Origin: UBA4421 sp028228615
GTDB taxonomy: Bacteria > Pseudomonadota > Gammaproteobacteria > Pseudomonadales > Azotimanducaceae
Length of the DNA stretch: 64,000 nucleotides
NCBI GenBank assembly: GCA_028228615.1
Contig: JAOJBS010000008.1
Coordinates: forward strand, 1 to 64,000
Direction: 5' to 3'
The first letter of the stretch is position 1. Each line of letters opens with the position of its first letter. Of this stretch, positions 9,814 through 20,732 are shown one piece after another. Both the position numbers and the translations under genes were made by a program. Below the pieces are notes generated by a model that searched no databases, was not told where the DNA came from, and saw nothing but the letters and a program-made list of their open reading frames with translations.

Positions 9814-10328
9814 TTTGTCCACTTTGCAACAGGCCTCGCACTTGTTCCTCGTGAGCGGGTATATGCATCAAGAAAATGTTTAGTATTTAGTACCCACTTC
9901 GCCCTTCGAGTTTACATTCGATGTGTTTCCTTATTAATCCTAAGACCAGTCTGAGGCCTCATTTAAGAGAACGAACATTTCCGATGTGAACTTGAGCACT
10001 TGCTTGAGTTTTGCTCTTTAACAATTCAGAGATAGTCCGCAAAATTATGCGATGCCATTTATGGTTTCGCAGAAGTTATGCGGGTACAAAAATTTTTTTC
10101 TAGATATATGTCTTAGTATTCTCTTGTGAATACAACACTGAAGCGTTCGCGTGGATGTTGTGATGTTGGTAGAAGATCTGTCCGCTGTTCGAGTGGTCAG
10201 ATCTGAAGTCAACTTGCTTAAGTTGCATCACGGGGAAGGCGAATGAATAAATAAATGATGAATATGTGATGAAAATATGAAGAACATATACTGAAGATGC
10301 GTTGGTTTACCAATACATTGGATTATAT
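9814..10328 (+). other. Spacer between tRNA-Ala and 23S
   Basis: 515 nt of transcribed spacer without a gene. It holds a boxA at 10012-10023, a hairpin AGATCTG/CAGATCT (10174-10204), and the 5' side of the 23S processing stem close to 10328. Confidence 0.7.
10012..10023 (+). promoter_or_regulatory. boxA antitermination site in the 16S-23S spacer
   Basis: TGCTCTTTAACA is an exact boxA consensus, in the usual place before 23S, where it reloads the Nus antitermination complex. Confidence 0.8.
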
Positions 10329-13220
<2,892 letters not shown>

Positions 13221-13401
13221 ATAATCGAATGTATTCAAGCCGATGTTGTTTCAACATCAAATTTATTGCCGCTAGGGCATATGCGAAAAAAATACTATCT
13301 CTGAAAAGTTAATTTCAAGCTGCACGCAAGATGCGGTTTGTTGATGAATTACCCACTCCACTTAGGTGGTGAATGGGTCTCTGCTCCGGCAGAGTACAGT
13401 T

Positions 13402-13520
13402 TGTCTGACGAACATAGCGAGTTGGAACCACCTGATCCCATATCGAACTCAGAAGTGAAACGACTTAGCGCCGATGGTAGTGTGGGGTTTCCCCATGTGA
13501 GAGTAGGTCATCGTCAGGCT
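13402..13520 (+). rRNA. rrf: 5S ribosomal RNA
   Basis: About 119 nt. The ends TGTCTGACGA and TCGTCAGGCT pair, and the centre carries GGAACCACCTGATCCCAT and GGTAGTGTGGGGTTTCCCC typical of gammaproteobacterial 5S. Confidence 0.95.
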
Positions 13521-13530
13521 TATATTCGAA

Positions 13531-13562
13531 AGCCCCGGCTCATTGAGTCGGGGCTTTTTTTT
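13531..13562 (+). terminator. Intrinsic terminator of the rRNA operon
   Basis: AGCCCCG (13531-13537) pairs with CGGGGCT, with an inner CTCA/TGAG stem, followed by a run of about eight T. It starts about 10 nt after 5S. Confidence 0.92.
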
Positions 13563-13668
13563 GCCCAAAATAAAGCTAAATCATGGTTTAAAAGGGGCAA
13601 AGGTTGACGGGCAGTAACCGTTGCAGGCGTCGAATGCAGTATTGCGTAACCTCAACGCGCGCCTTTAC

Positions 13669-14736
13669 ATGTGCGCCGAAACGCTTTTTGCTGTTGCGCG
13701 CAATACGGTATTAGTCCATGTTGCCAGTGATTGCCTTAATGACGAAGCAATTGTCAGTCCACCTCCCCTCAGTAACTTACTTGGCAGGCCCCTACGTATG
13801 AGCGAACTCGCCCAAATTAGCGAATTTATAGCAGTGTTAGAACAGAACGGTCGCGTTTTGGAAGCAGATTGGTTAACTCAAATTGAATTGCCTTATACGT
13901 CTTTTGGTTTGCTGGAAAAAGATGGCTTGTTAGTTTGGCCCGAGGGTCTCGATTTGCTCAATGCCGATGTCATTGACGGATTACTCGCGAAACATAGTAG
14001 TCAGTTTGAAATGCACATCCACAAATGCATCTCTTCTACGAACACGCTACTTGTTGAGGAGGCTCAATCTAAGGGTATTGATAACCAGGTGCACCTCGCT
14101 GAGTTCCAGTATCAAGGTAGGGGTCGGCGTGGGCGTCAATGGCTCAGCCCGTATGCACGCAACCTTGCTGTGAGCCTTGGAAGGGCATCTAAGCGCGCCC
14201 TTGCTGACTTAGGTGGTCTTAGCCTAGTTGTAGGGTTAGCGCTGGCAGAAGGGCTTGAAACGGCGGGGGTAAAGGACGTTTCGTTAAAGTGGCCTAATGA
14301 TTTATGGGTTAACAACAAAAAACTGGCGGGCATCCTTGTTGAGCTGGTCAGTTCTGAAGCGGGCACGCGCGTCATTATAGGGTTCGGTGTCAACGTTGAC
14401 CTATCTGATGATGAGATTCTCAGTATTGACCAGCCAGTTACCGATGCTAGGCGTTGTGGCAGTTCGGCTGACCGCAATAGCTTGGTAGCCCACTGTCTGA
14501 AGGCATTGACTCAATATCTTGACCATTTTGAGGAAAATGGCTTCAAACCCTTCATTAACGGCTTCAATGCATTACATATTTTGCACGGTGCTGATTGCAA
14601 TTTGATCAGCGCCGGGGAAACCCCAGATCGTGCGGTAAAAGTCCTTGGTGTAGGGGAAATGGGCGAGTTGATCGTCGAAACCGAAGCCGGAACTGAACGT
14701 ATTCATGGCGGTGAAGTGTCAATAAGGCCCACCTAA
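13669..14736 (+). CDS. birA: Biotin-[acetyl-CoA-carboxylase] ligase with a divergent N-terminal domain
   Basis: BirA activates biotin with ATP and attaches it to the BCCP subunit of acetyl-CoA carboxylase. The catalytic core is clear: the biotinyl-AMP loop GRGRRGRQW, then KWPNDLWV, then KKLAGILVEL, and a C-terminal SH3-like domain ending near HGGEVSIRP. The start is unsure: the frame opens with TTG at 13621, ATG at 13669 gives 355 residues, and ATG at 13798 would cut into the helix-turn-helix. In that helix the usual basic SRAAVWKHI-type signature is replaced by an acidic MSELAQISEFIAVLEQNG, and the linker to PEGLDLLN is longer than in E. coli. DNA binding may be lost. No coaX follows, unlike in Pseudomonas. 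Confidence 0.9.
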   Translation: MCAETLFAVARNTVLVHVASDCLNDEAIVSPPPLSNLLGRPLRMSELAQISEFIAVLEQNGRVLEADWLTQIELPYTSFGLLEKDGLLVWPEGLDLLNADVIDGLLAKHSSQFEMHIHKCISSTNTLLVEEAQSKGIDNQVHLAEFQYQGRGRRGRQWLSPYARNLAVSLGRASKRALADLGGLSLVVGLALAEGLETAGVKDVSLKWPNDLWVNNKKLAGILVELVSSEAGTRVIIGFGVNVDLSDDEILSIDQPVTDARRCGSSADRNSLVAHCLKALTQYLDHFEENGFKPFINGFNALHILHGADCNLISAGETPDRAVKVLGVGEMGELIVETEAGTERIHGGEVSIRPT

Positions 14737-14770
14737 AACAAAAACAATTAAAATTCCTTGTTAAGTTGCA

Positions 14771-14799
14771 TTGCGTAACTAGATTCGATTCTATAGAAT
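14771..14799 (+). promoter_or_regulatory. Promoter of the tRNA-tuf cluster
   Basis: -35 TTGCGT (14771-14776), a 17-nt spacer, and -10 TAGAAT (14794-14799), followed by C-rich CTCGCTCCCG. It is 16 nt before tRNA-Thr and probably drives the tRNAs and tuf copy 1. Confidence 0.65.
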
Positions 14800-14814
14800 C
14801 TCGCTCCCGTTTTG

Positions 14815-14890
14815 GCCGCCATAGCTCAGCTGGTAGAGCAGCTCACTTGTAATGAGAAGGTCCAGGGTTCGACTCCTTGTGGCGGCACCA
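14815..14890 (+). tRNA. tRNA-Thr (TGT)
   Basis: 76 nt. GCCGCCA pairs with TGGCGGC, anticodon TGT in CTTGTAAT, CCA encoded. It is the first tRNA of a Thr-Tyr-Gly-Thr-tuf cluster with the same order as the E. coli tufB operon. Confidence 0.97.
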
Positions 14891-15056
14891 TTTCGGCTAG
14901 TTTTGAAGTATCGACTAGTTCAAATGTGCAGGAACGGAATGGCTTCATTAGTCAGTTTGACCCCAATAAATGGGTCTCTGAGTGGGGTTGAGGCGACTAT
15001 TTTAAAGAGAAAAGTGTAAAGCGAAAAGTTTTAGATCGAAAAATTAGAAAGTATTT

Positions 15057-15141
15057 GGTGGGGTTCCCGAGCGGTCAAAGGGATCAGACTGTAAATCTGA
15101 CGGCTAAGCCTTCGAAGGTTCGAATCCTTCTCCCACCACCA
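15057..15141 (+). tRNA. tRNA-Tyr (GTA)
   Basis: 85 nt with a long variable arm, anticodon GTA in CTGTAAATC, acceptor GGTGGGG paired with TCCCACC (one G-U), CCA encoded. Confidence 0.97.
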
Positions 15142-15233
15142 TTAGCTGCATGCGCAATGGCCCTGAGGTTGTTGCTTTCGTTGTAAGCAAAAAGCGACGT
15201 CTCTGGGCGGTTCGCGGATTTAGAGAACGGTAC

Positions 15234-15307
<74 letters not shown>

Positions 15308-15419
15308 CACCGGATTGGTGGAGCCGGTCATTTGCTTGCTCAAGGCTGATTTGAGTAGCGTGAGTATAGTGGGTTGGCATAAACTGCCGGCCCACGTGAA
15401 AACTGGTATCCCGGTCGAG

Positions 15420-15495
<76 letters not shown>

Positions 15496-15621
15496 TTTCT
15501 TTTCCTTACGGAAGGGTTATGGAAAGTGGATATGGGGGAGTGCGCAAGTACTCCAAATATAACGTGTAGGTATCTACCTACGATTTAATTAAGACTGTCT
15601 GGTTGCATCTGAGGGTTAAAA

Positions 15622-16842
15622 ATGGCTAAAGAGAAATTTGAAAGAAACAAACCACACGTAAACGTGGGCACAATTGGCCACGTAGACCATGGTAAGACAA
15701 CATTAACAGCAGCACTGACAAGAGTTTGTGCTGAAGTTTACGGTGGCGAGATGCGTGATTTCGCCCAGATTGATAACGCGCCTGAAGAAAGAGAGCGCGG
15801 TATTACAATTGCGACCAGCCACGTTGAGTACGAAAGCGAAGGACGTCACTATGCACACGTTGACTGTCCAGGACACGCCGACTATGTGAAGAACATGATC
15901 ACCGGCGCAGCTCAAATGGACGGCGCTATCCTAGTATGCGGTGCAACAGACGGCCCAATGCCACAAACACGTGAGCACATTTTGCTGTCACGTCAGGTTG
16001 GCGTTCCGAAGATCGTAGTATTCTTGAACAAGGCTGACTTGTTGGCAGAGGACTGTGGTGGCGTAGGCACCGAAGAATACGAAGAAATGAAAGAGCTTGT
16101 AGAAATGGAGCTTATCGATCTTCTAGAGCAATATGAGTTTCCAGGCGATACACCAATCATCATGGGCAGCGCTCTGATGGCATTGGAAGGCAAGGACGAC
16201 AACGAGCTAGGTACTACAGCGGTTAAGACCCTTGTAGAAACCCTAGACAGCTTTATTCCAGAGCCCGAGCGCGCAGTAGACCTACCATTTTTGATGCCTA
16301 TTGAAGATGTATTCTCCATTTCAGGTCGAGGCACAGTGGTAACGGGTCGTGTAGAACGCGGCATTGTGAACGTAGGCGACGAGATCGAAATCGTAGGCGT
16401 TAAAGACACAACCAAGACAACGTGTACTGGTGTAGAGATGTTCCGCAAGTTGTTGGACGAAGGTCGAGCAGGCGAGAACGTTGGTGTTCTATTGCGTGGT
16501 ACAAAGCGTGAAGAAGTAGAGCGTGGTCAGGTATTGACTAAGCCAGGCGCTATTACACCGCACACTAAGTTTGAGGCAGAAGTATATGTACTGTCCAAAG
16601 ACGAAGGTGGCCGACACACACCATTCTTTAAAGGTTACCGCCCACAGTTTTACTTCCGTACTACGGACGTAACTGGTGCGTGTGAGCTGCCAGAAGGTGT
16701 AGAGATGGTCATGCCAGGCGACAACATCAAAATGGTAGTTGAGCTTATATGCCCAATTGCTATGGATGATGGTCTGCGTTTTGCGATCAGAGAAGGCGGA
16801 CGCACAGTAGGTGCGGGCGTTGTTGCTAAGGTAATTGCCTAG
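15622..16842 (+). CDS. tuf: Elongation factor Tu, copy 1
   Basis: This GTPase brings aminoacyl-tRNA to the ribosomal A site. At 406 residues it is longer than the 394 of E. coli. G motifs are GHVDHGKTTLT (P-loop, 19-29), DCPGHADYVKNM (81-92) and NKAD (136-139). Directly after NKAD an acidic stretch, LLAEDCGGVGTEEYEEMK, adds about 10 residues relative to E. coli, and a further 3 residues follow EGKDDNE, a change I recall also in Pseudomonas. GAGGG about 6 nt upstream is the ribosome site. The gene follows four tRNAs, as in the tufB locus. The protein is the same as copy 2. Confidence 0.98.
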   Translation: MAKEKFERNKPHVNVGTIGHVDHGKTTLTAALTRVCAEVYGGEMRDFAQIDNAPEERERGITIATSHVEYESEGRHYAHVDCPGHADYVKNMITGAAQMDGAILVCGATDGPMPQTREHILLSRQVGVPKIVVFLNKADLLAEDCGGVGTEEYEEMKELVEMELIDLLEQYEFPGDTPIIMGSALMALEGKDDNELGTTAVKTLVETLDSFIPEPERAVDLPFLMPIEDVFSISGRGTVVTGRVERGIVNVGDEIEIVGVKDTTKTTCTGVEMFRKLLDEGRAGENVGVLLRGTKREEVERGQVLTKPGAITPHTKFEAEVYVLSKDEGGRHTPFFKGYRPQFYFRTTDVTGACELPEGVEMVMPGDNIKMVVELICPIAMDDGLRFAIREGGRTVGAGVVAKVIA

Positions 16843-16852
16843 CAATTAACGA

Positions 16853-16938
16853 CGCTATATCAAGTAGGCTCGTATAGCGGGCTTACTTGTATAGATCTAA
16901 AGCTGCGGCTTTAGAGATAGAACCGAACGTAGGTTCTA
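16853..16938 (+). promoter_or_regulatory. Hairpin-rich 3' tail after tuf copy 1
   Basis: CGCTATA (16853-16859) can pair with TATAGCG (16873-16879). Alternatively CTATATCAAGTA (16855-16866) pairs with TACTTGTATAG (16884-16894). TCTAAAGC/GCTTTAGA (16896-16915) is a perfect 8-bp stem with loop TGCG, and TAGAACC/GGTTCTA (16918-16938) is a 7-bp stem. No T-run follows, so they may be RNA processing or stability elements before tRNA-Trp. Confidence 0.55.
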
Positions 16939-16982
16939 AAAGTTTGTTGCACCCACAATGCTGGGTGAATGGATCGGACTAA

Positions 16983-17058
<76 letters not shown>

Positions 17059-17144
17059 TCTTTTAGCTGAGATGGTGAAAGATGCTGAGGTCCGAGACAG
17101 TGAATGTTGACTTTTTGCCGCCTGAATATGATTAGGAAGTTTGT

Positions 17145-17516
17145 GTGAGTACAAATGCTGAAAATGATGCCGGTAGTTCCCTTGACTGGCTGAAATGGTT
17201 GGTTGTGGGTGCATTGCTTGTTGCTGGTGTATTTGGCAATTGGTATTACCAAGGTGAGTTCCTCCTGGTTCGAGTTATTGGCTTGTTAGTCGCTGCGGCG
17301 CTAGCAGGTTATATTGCTGTGCAGACACAACGAGGTACGCGCATTTGGAACCTCATGAAAGAGGCAAGAGTTGAGGTGCGCAGAGTGGTTTGGCCGTCGA
17401 ATCAAGAGACCACTCAAACAACGTTAATAGTTATTGTTATAGTGATTATATTTGCCCTAATTATGTGGGGCCTAGACTCCCTATTGGGTTGGCTTGTTAG
17501 CTCCATTATCGGGTGA
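17145..17516 (+). CDS. secE: Preprotein translocase subunit SecE
   Basis: SecE clamps SecY in the Sec translocon of the inner membrane. The protein is 123 residues with three hydrophobic helices (about 17-35, 42-58, 94-118), as in E. coli. The conserved cytoplasmic amphipathic segment EARVEVRRVVWPSNQET precedes the last helix. It starts with GTG at 17145 after AGGAAG. nusG begins 6 nt after its stop, so secE-nusG is one transcription unit. Confidence 0.96.
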   Translation: MSTNAENDAGSSLDWLKWLVVGALLVAGVFGNWYYQGEFLLVRVIGLLVAAALAGYIAVQTQRGTRIWNLMKEARVEVRRVVWPSNQETTQTTLIVIVIVIIFALIMWGLDSLLGWLVSSIIG

Positions 17517-17522
17517 TTAGTA

Positions 17523-18056
17523 ATGTCTAAGAATTGGTATGTGGTACACGCATATTCAGGTTTCGAAAAGAATGTCGCTCGCGCCTTGCAGGAACGAGTT
17601 GAACTGTCTAACCACCAAGAGTTTTTTGGCGAAATCTTAGTTCCTACCGAAGAGGTAGTGGAGATGCGCGCTGGTCAAAAGAGACGCAGTGAGCGCAAGT
17701 TTTTCCCTGGCTATGTGCTGGTGGAAATGGAATTGAATGACGATACGTGGCACTTAGTAAAAGAGACGCCACGTGTTATGGGCTTTATTGGAGGCAAGGC
17801 AGATCAACCTGCACCGTTAACATCCCGAGAAGCCGCCGCGATATTAGACAGAGTGGCTGCCGGTAGTGAGACAGCAACGCCCAAGACTGTATTCGAGCCA
17901 GGTGAAATCGTCCGCGTTACAGATGGACCGTTTAATGATTTCAATGGTGTGGTTGAGGAAGTCAACTACGAGAAGAGTCGCCTAAGAGTGGCCGTTACGA
18001 TTTTTGGTCGGTCTACTCCTGTAGAGCTAGATTTCGGCCAAGTAGAAAAGGGCTAA
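17523..18056 (+). CDS. nusG: Transcription termination/antitermination factor NusG
   Basis: 177 residues. The N-terminal NGN domain starts KNWYVVHAYSGFEKNVARAL and contains the conserved RKFFPGYVLVEM (near 58-69); the C-terminal KOW domain has GEIVRVTDGPFNDFNGVVEEV (near 126-146). NusG binds the beta' clamp through NGN and reaches Rho or ribosomal S10 through KOW. S10 (rpsJ) is encoded at 34096. Confidence 0.98.
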   Translation: MSKNWYVVHAYSGFEKNVARALQERVELSNHQEFFGEILVPTEEVVEMRAGQKRRSERKFFPGYVLVEMELNDDTWHLVKETPRVMGFIGGKADQPAPLTSREAAAILDRVAAGSETATPKTVFEPGEIVRVTDGPFNDFNGVVEEVNYEKSRLRVAVTIFGRSTPVELDFGQVEKG

Positions 18057-18117
18057 TTACAGCCAGTTAAGGAATCAACTTCGGTTTAGCCGCCGAGGGT
18101 GTATATAACCACGGGGA

Positions 18118-18139
18118 GTGATGCGTTTTGGTCGCACAC
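18118..18139 (+). promoter_or_regulatory. Possible L1 binding hairpin before rplK
   Basis: GTG-AT-GCG (18118-18125) can pair with CGC-A-CAC (18133-18139), a short stem with an asymmetric internal loop. L1 represses rplK-rplA by binding such a leader in E. coli. The match here is by shape and position only. Confidence 0.35.
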
Positions 18140-18163
18140 GCTTGTACCCATTAAGGAGCTAAG

Positions 18164-18595
18164 ATGGCTAAGAAAGTAGATGCCTATATTAAGCTGCAAG
18201 TTGCAGCGGGTCAGGCAAACCCAAGCCCCCCAGTTGGTCCAGCACTTGGCCAGCACGGCGTCAACATCATGGATTTCTGTAAAGCGTTTAACGCCCAGAC
18301 CCAGTCCATGGAGCAGGGACTTCCAATTCCAGTTGTTATTACCGTATACGCTGATCGCAGCTTTACGTTTGTAACAAAAACACCCCCGGCGGCAGTGCTT
18401 TTACAAAAAGCTGCAGGTATATCGAAAGGTTCGGCTACACCTAATACCGTTAAGGTTGCCAAGGTGAATAGAGCGCAACTGGAAGAGATTGCGAAGCTAA
18501 AGATGCCCGATCTTACAGCTGCTGACATGGATGCTGCAGTGCGCACCATCGCAGGTACAGCGCGTAGTTCCGGTATTGATGTAGAGGGCGTTTAA
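18164..18595 (+). CDS. rplK: 50S ribosomal protein L11
   Basis: 143 residues. The N-terminal domain has AGQANPSPPVGPALGQHGVN (15-34), with the proline pair involved in thiopeptide and factor binding. The C-terminal domain binds the 1070 region of 23S rRNA. AAGGAG lies 8 nt before the ATG. rplA follows after 2 nt, so the two are coupled, as in E. coli where L1 controls both. Confidence 0.98.
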   Translation: MAKKVDAYIKLQVAAGQANPSPPVGPALGQHGVNIMDFCKAFNAQTQSMEQGLPIPVVITVYADRSFTFVTKTPPAAVLLQKAAGISKGSATPNTVKVAKVNRAQLEEIAKLKMPDLTAADMDAAVRTIAGTARSSGIDVEGV

Positions 18596-18597
18596 AG

Positions 18598-19293
18598 ATG
18601 GCTAAAGTAACAAAAAGAATGCGCCTTATTGCTGAGAAAGTGGACGGCGACAAAGCATACGAGATCACTGAAGCGGTAGCTTTGTTAAGCGATCTGTCTA
18701 AGACGAAGTTTAAAGAGTCGTTTGACGTATCTATTAATCTTGGTGTTGACCCGCGTAAGTCAGACCAAGTGGTTCGCGGCGCGACAACCTTGCCTCACGG
18801 TACAGGGAAGACCGTTCGTGTTGCAGTTTTTGCTCAGGGCGACAATGCCGATAAAGCAACAGCCGCAGGCGCAGATCTGGTAGGTTTTGAAGATTTAGCA
18901 GAAGAGGTTAAAGCCGGCAAAATGGATTTTGATGTAGTAATTGCTACACCAGATGCCATGCGTATTGTGGGTCAACTTGGTAAAGTTTTGGGTCCCCGAG
19001 GCCTTATGCCCAACCCTAAGACTGGAACCGTTACACCAGACGTAGAGACCGCTGTTAAGAACGCGAAGGCTGGACAAGTGCAGTTCCGCACTGACAAAGC
19101 TGGCATCGTTCACGGCAGTGTTGGTCAGGTGGGATTTGGCGTTGAGGAAATCAAGCAAAATCTAGAAGCATTGATGAGCGATTTAAAGAAAGCTAAGCCC
19201 GCATCCGCCAAGGGTGTATATCTGAAGAAAGTTACGCTTTCTACGACTATGGGTCCTGGCGTATCAATTGATCAGACTTCATTAGAAATTTAA
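18598..19293 (+). CDS. rplA: 50S ribosomal protein L1
   Basis: 231 residues forming the L1 stalk of the large subunit. The signature GPRGLMPNPKTGTV lies near 132-145 and the C-terminal TTMGPGVSID is intact. L1 also acts as translational repressor of its own mRNA in the family. It starts 2 nt after rplK. Confidence 0.98.
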   Translation: MAKVTKRMRLIAEKVDGDKAYEITEAVALLSDLSKTKFKESFDVSINLGVDPRKSDQVVRGATTLPHGTGKTVRVAVFAQGDNADKATAAGADLVGFEDLAEEVKAGKMDFDVVIATPDAMRIVGQLGKVLGPRGLMPNPKTGTVTPDVETAVKNAKAGQVQFRTDKAGIVHGSVGQVGFGVEEIKQNLEALMSDLKKAKPASAKGVYLKKVTLSTTMGPGVSIDQTSLEI

Positions 19294-19332
19294 GTTTTGG
19301 AGGCTTGAGGATTACTTAGGTAGTTCTTGAGG

Positions 19333-19400
19333 CCGTCAAAAACCGTAGGAGCCTCATCACTTAGGTGAGAAAGGCTTAATTTCCTACGCAGATGGTGAGT
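19333..19400 (+). promoter_or_regulatory. L10 leader: autoregulatory RNA of rplJ-rplL
   Basis: The 337-nt gap between rplA and rplJ holds the family core CCGTCAAAAACCGTAGGAG (19333-19351), then GGCTTAATTTCCTACGCAG and ATGGTGAG. CCGTAGGA pairs with TCCTACG to form the kink-turn stem bound by L10-(L12)4 in other gammaproteobacteria. The rest of the gap up to 19630 has further pairing potential and the rplJ ribosome site. Confidence 0.8.
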
Positions 19401-19630
19401 TGCTCTAACGAGCAGCGGATGAGCATTCGAAGACTATTCGATGACGCGCTGGGGGTTTACCTTGTCGCTTAATGGAATCAGTGTCGATGATCATCGTCTC
19501 CGGGTCGCGAGAGTGTCAGCTTTACAGTTGTCCATTCTAAAAGCGATAGAGATTCGCCCTAACCGAAGCCACTGTAATAGTGGTCTTCGATAAACGATCA
19601 GCAGCAATGCTGATTAACTAGGAGAAGCAC

Positions 19631-20161
19631 GTGGCGTTAAGACTCGAACAAAAGCAACAAATTGTTGCCGAGGTTAATGAAGTTGCCGCATCTGCTTTGT
19701 CGGCAGTAATTGCAGACTACCGTGGCCTAACTGTAGCGGAAATGACTGAGATGCGCGTTAAAGCGCGCGAATCAGGCGTATATCTGCGAGTAGTTAGAAA
19801 CACGCTAGCAAAGCGCGCTGTAGAGGGTACCGAGTATGAGTGCCTGAACGACGCCTTTGTTGGGCCAACGCTTTTGGCATTTTCGCAAGAAGATCCAGGT
19901 GCAGCGGCGAGACTGATTAAAGAATACGCAAAAGACTACGCTGAGCTAGAAGTTAAAGCCTTATCTATTGGTGGAACATTGCTAAACGCCGATCAACTTG
20001 ATCGCGTTGCTAAGCTACCTACATTAGATGAAGCAAGATCTATGCTAATGAGCGTTATGCAGGCGCCGGTTGTGAAACTGGCAAGATCCTTGAACGAGGT
20101 GCCTGGTAAGTTGGTGCGTACGATTGCAGCCGTAAGAGACCAGAAACAAGCGGAAGGCTAA
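19631..20161 (+). CDS. rplJ: 50S ribosomal protein L10
   Basis: 176 residues, slightly longer than E. coli (165). The N-terminal half binds 23S rRNA (YRGLTVAEMTEMR near 30-42, RNTLAKRAVEG near 56-66), and the C-terminal helix carries L7/L12 dimers. It starts with GTG at 19631 after AGGAGAA. Together with L12 it is predicted to repress its own mRNA through the upstream leader. Confidence 0.98.
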   Translation: MALRLEQKQQIVAEVNEVAASALSAVIADYRGLTVAEMTEMRVKARESGVYLRVVRNTLAKRAVEGTEYECLNDAFVGPTLLAFSQEDPGAAARLIKEYAKDYAELEVKALSIGGTLLNADQLDRVAKLPTLDEARSMLMSVMQAPVVKLARSLNEVPGKLVRTIAAVRDQKQAEG

Positions 20162-20203
20162 TAGCCTCAAACAGAATCGCTAAGAAATTTAGGAGATAAC
20201 GAA

Positions 20204-20587
20204 ATGGCATTATCGAAAGATGATATTTTAAATGCTATCGCAGAGATGAGTGTAATGGAGGTTGTTGAACTAATCTCCGATATGGAAGAAAAGTTTGGCG
20301 TATCAGCGGCTGCAGCCGTTGCAGCTGCTCCTGCAGCTGGTGGCGGAGACGCTGGCGGCGCTGCTGCTGAAGAACAGTCTGAGTTTGACGTTGTTCTTCA
20401 AGCGGCTGGCGACAAGAAAGTTAACGTCATTAAGGCTGTTCGCGCAGCCACTGGCCTTGGCCTGAAAGAAGCTAAAGCTTTGGTTGACGAAGCACCTTCT
20501 GCAATTAAAGAAGGCGTTAGCAAAGACGAAGCCGAAGAAGTTAAAAAGCAGCTGGAAGAAGCTGGCGCTACGGTTGAACTCAAGTAG
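20204..20587 (+). CDS. rplL: 50S ribosomal protein L7/L12
   Basis: 127 residues. An N-terminal dimerisation domain (about 1-33) is joined by an Ala/Gly hinge (34-57) to the factor-binding C-terminal domain (58-127) with KKVNVIKAVRAATGLGLKEAK-type helices. It forms the stalk that recruits EF-Tu and EF-G. AGGAG is well placed before the ATG. Confidence 0.98.
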   Translation: MALSKDDILNAIAEMSVMEVVELISDMEEKFGVSAAAAVAAAPAAGGGDAGGAAAEEQSEFDVVLQAAGDKKVNVIKAVRAATGLGLKEAKALVDEAPSAIKEGVSKDEAEEVKKQLEEAGATVELK

Positions 20588-20631
20588 TTTGATCGCTTTA
20601 AGCGTTTGTAGGTAAACGATTGGCTGGACTT

Positions 20632-20657
20632 GTAGCTGGTTTCTTTGAAACAGCTAC
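20632..20657 (+). promoter_or_regulatory. Hairpin between rplL and rpoB (attenuator or processing site)
   Basis: GTAGCTG pairs with CAGCTAC and continues into TTTC/GAAA around a TTT loop, about 11 bp with one mismatch. E. coli has an attenuator and an RNase III site in the same gap. No T-run follows here, so leaky termination or processing is inferred. Confidence 0.55.
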
Positions 20658-20732
20658 GGGCTCCGGCCTTTTGTGCGTGGGGTGAAAAGCCTCAATAGAT
20701 TAGTAATGAATTATAGACTGTAGGAGGCTCGC

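Larger units (their letters stand above)
15619..16942 (+). repeat. Copy 1 of a 1324-bp direct repeat (tuf and its 3' tail)
   Basis: As far as I could compare by eye, it matches 32377-33700 exactly. The match starts 3 nt before the tuf start codon and ends 100 nt after the stop, then the flanks differ abruptly. Protein and all other reading frames compared are the same in both copies. Confidence 0.92.
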
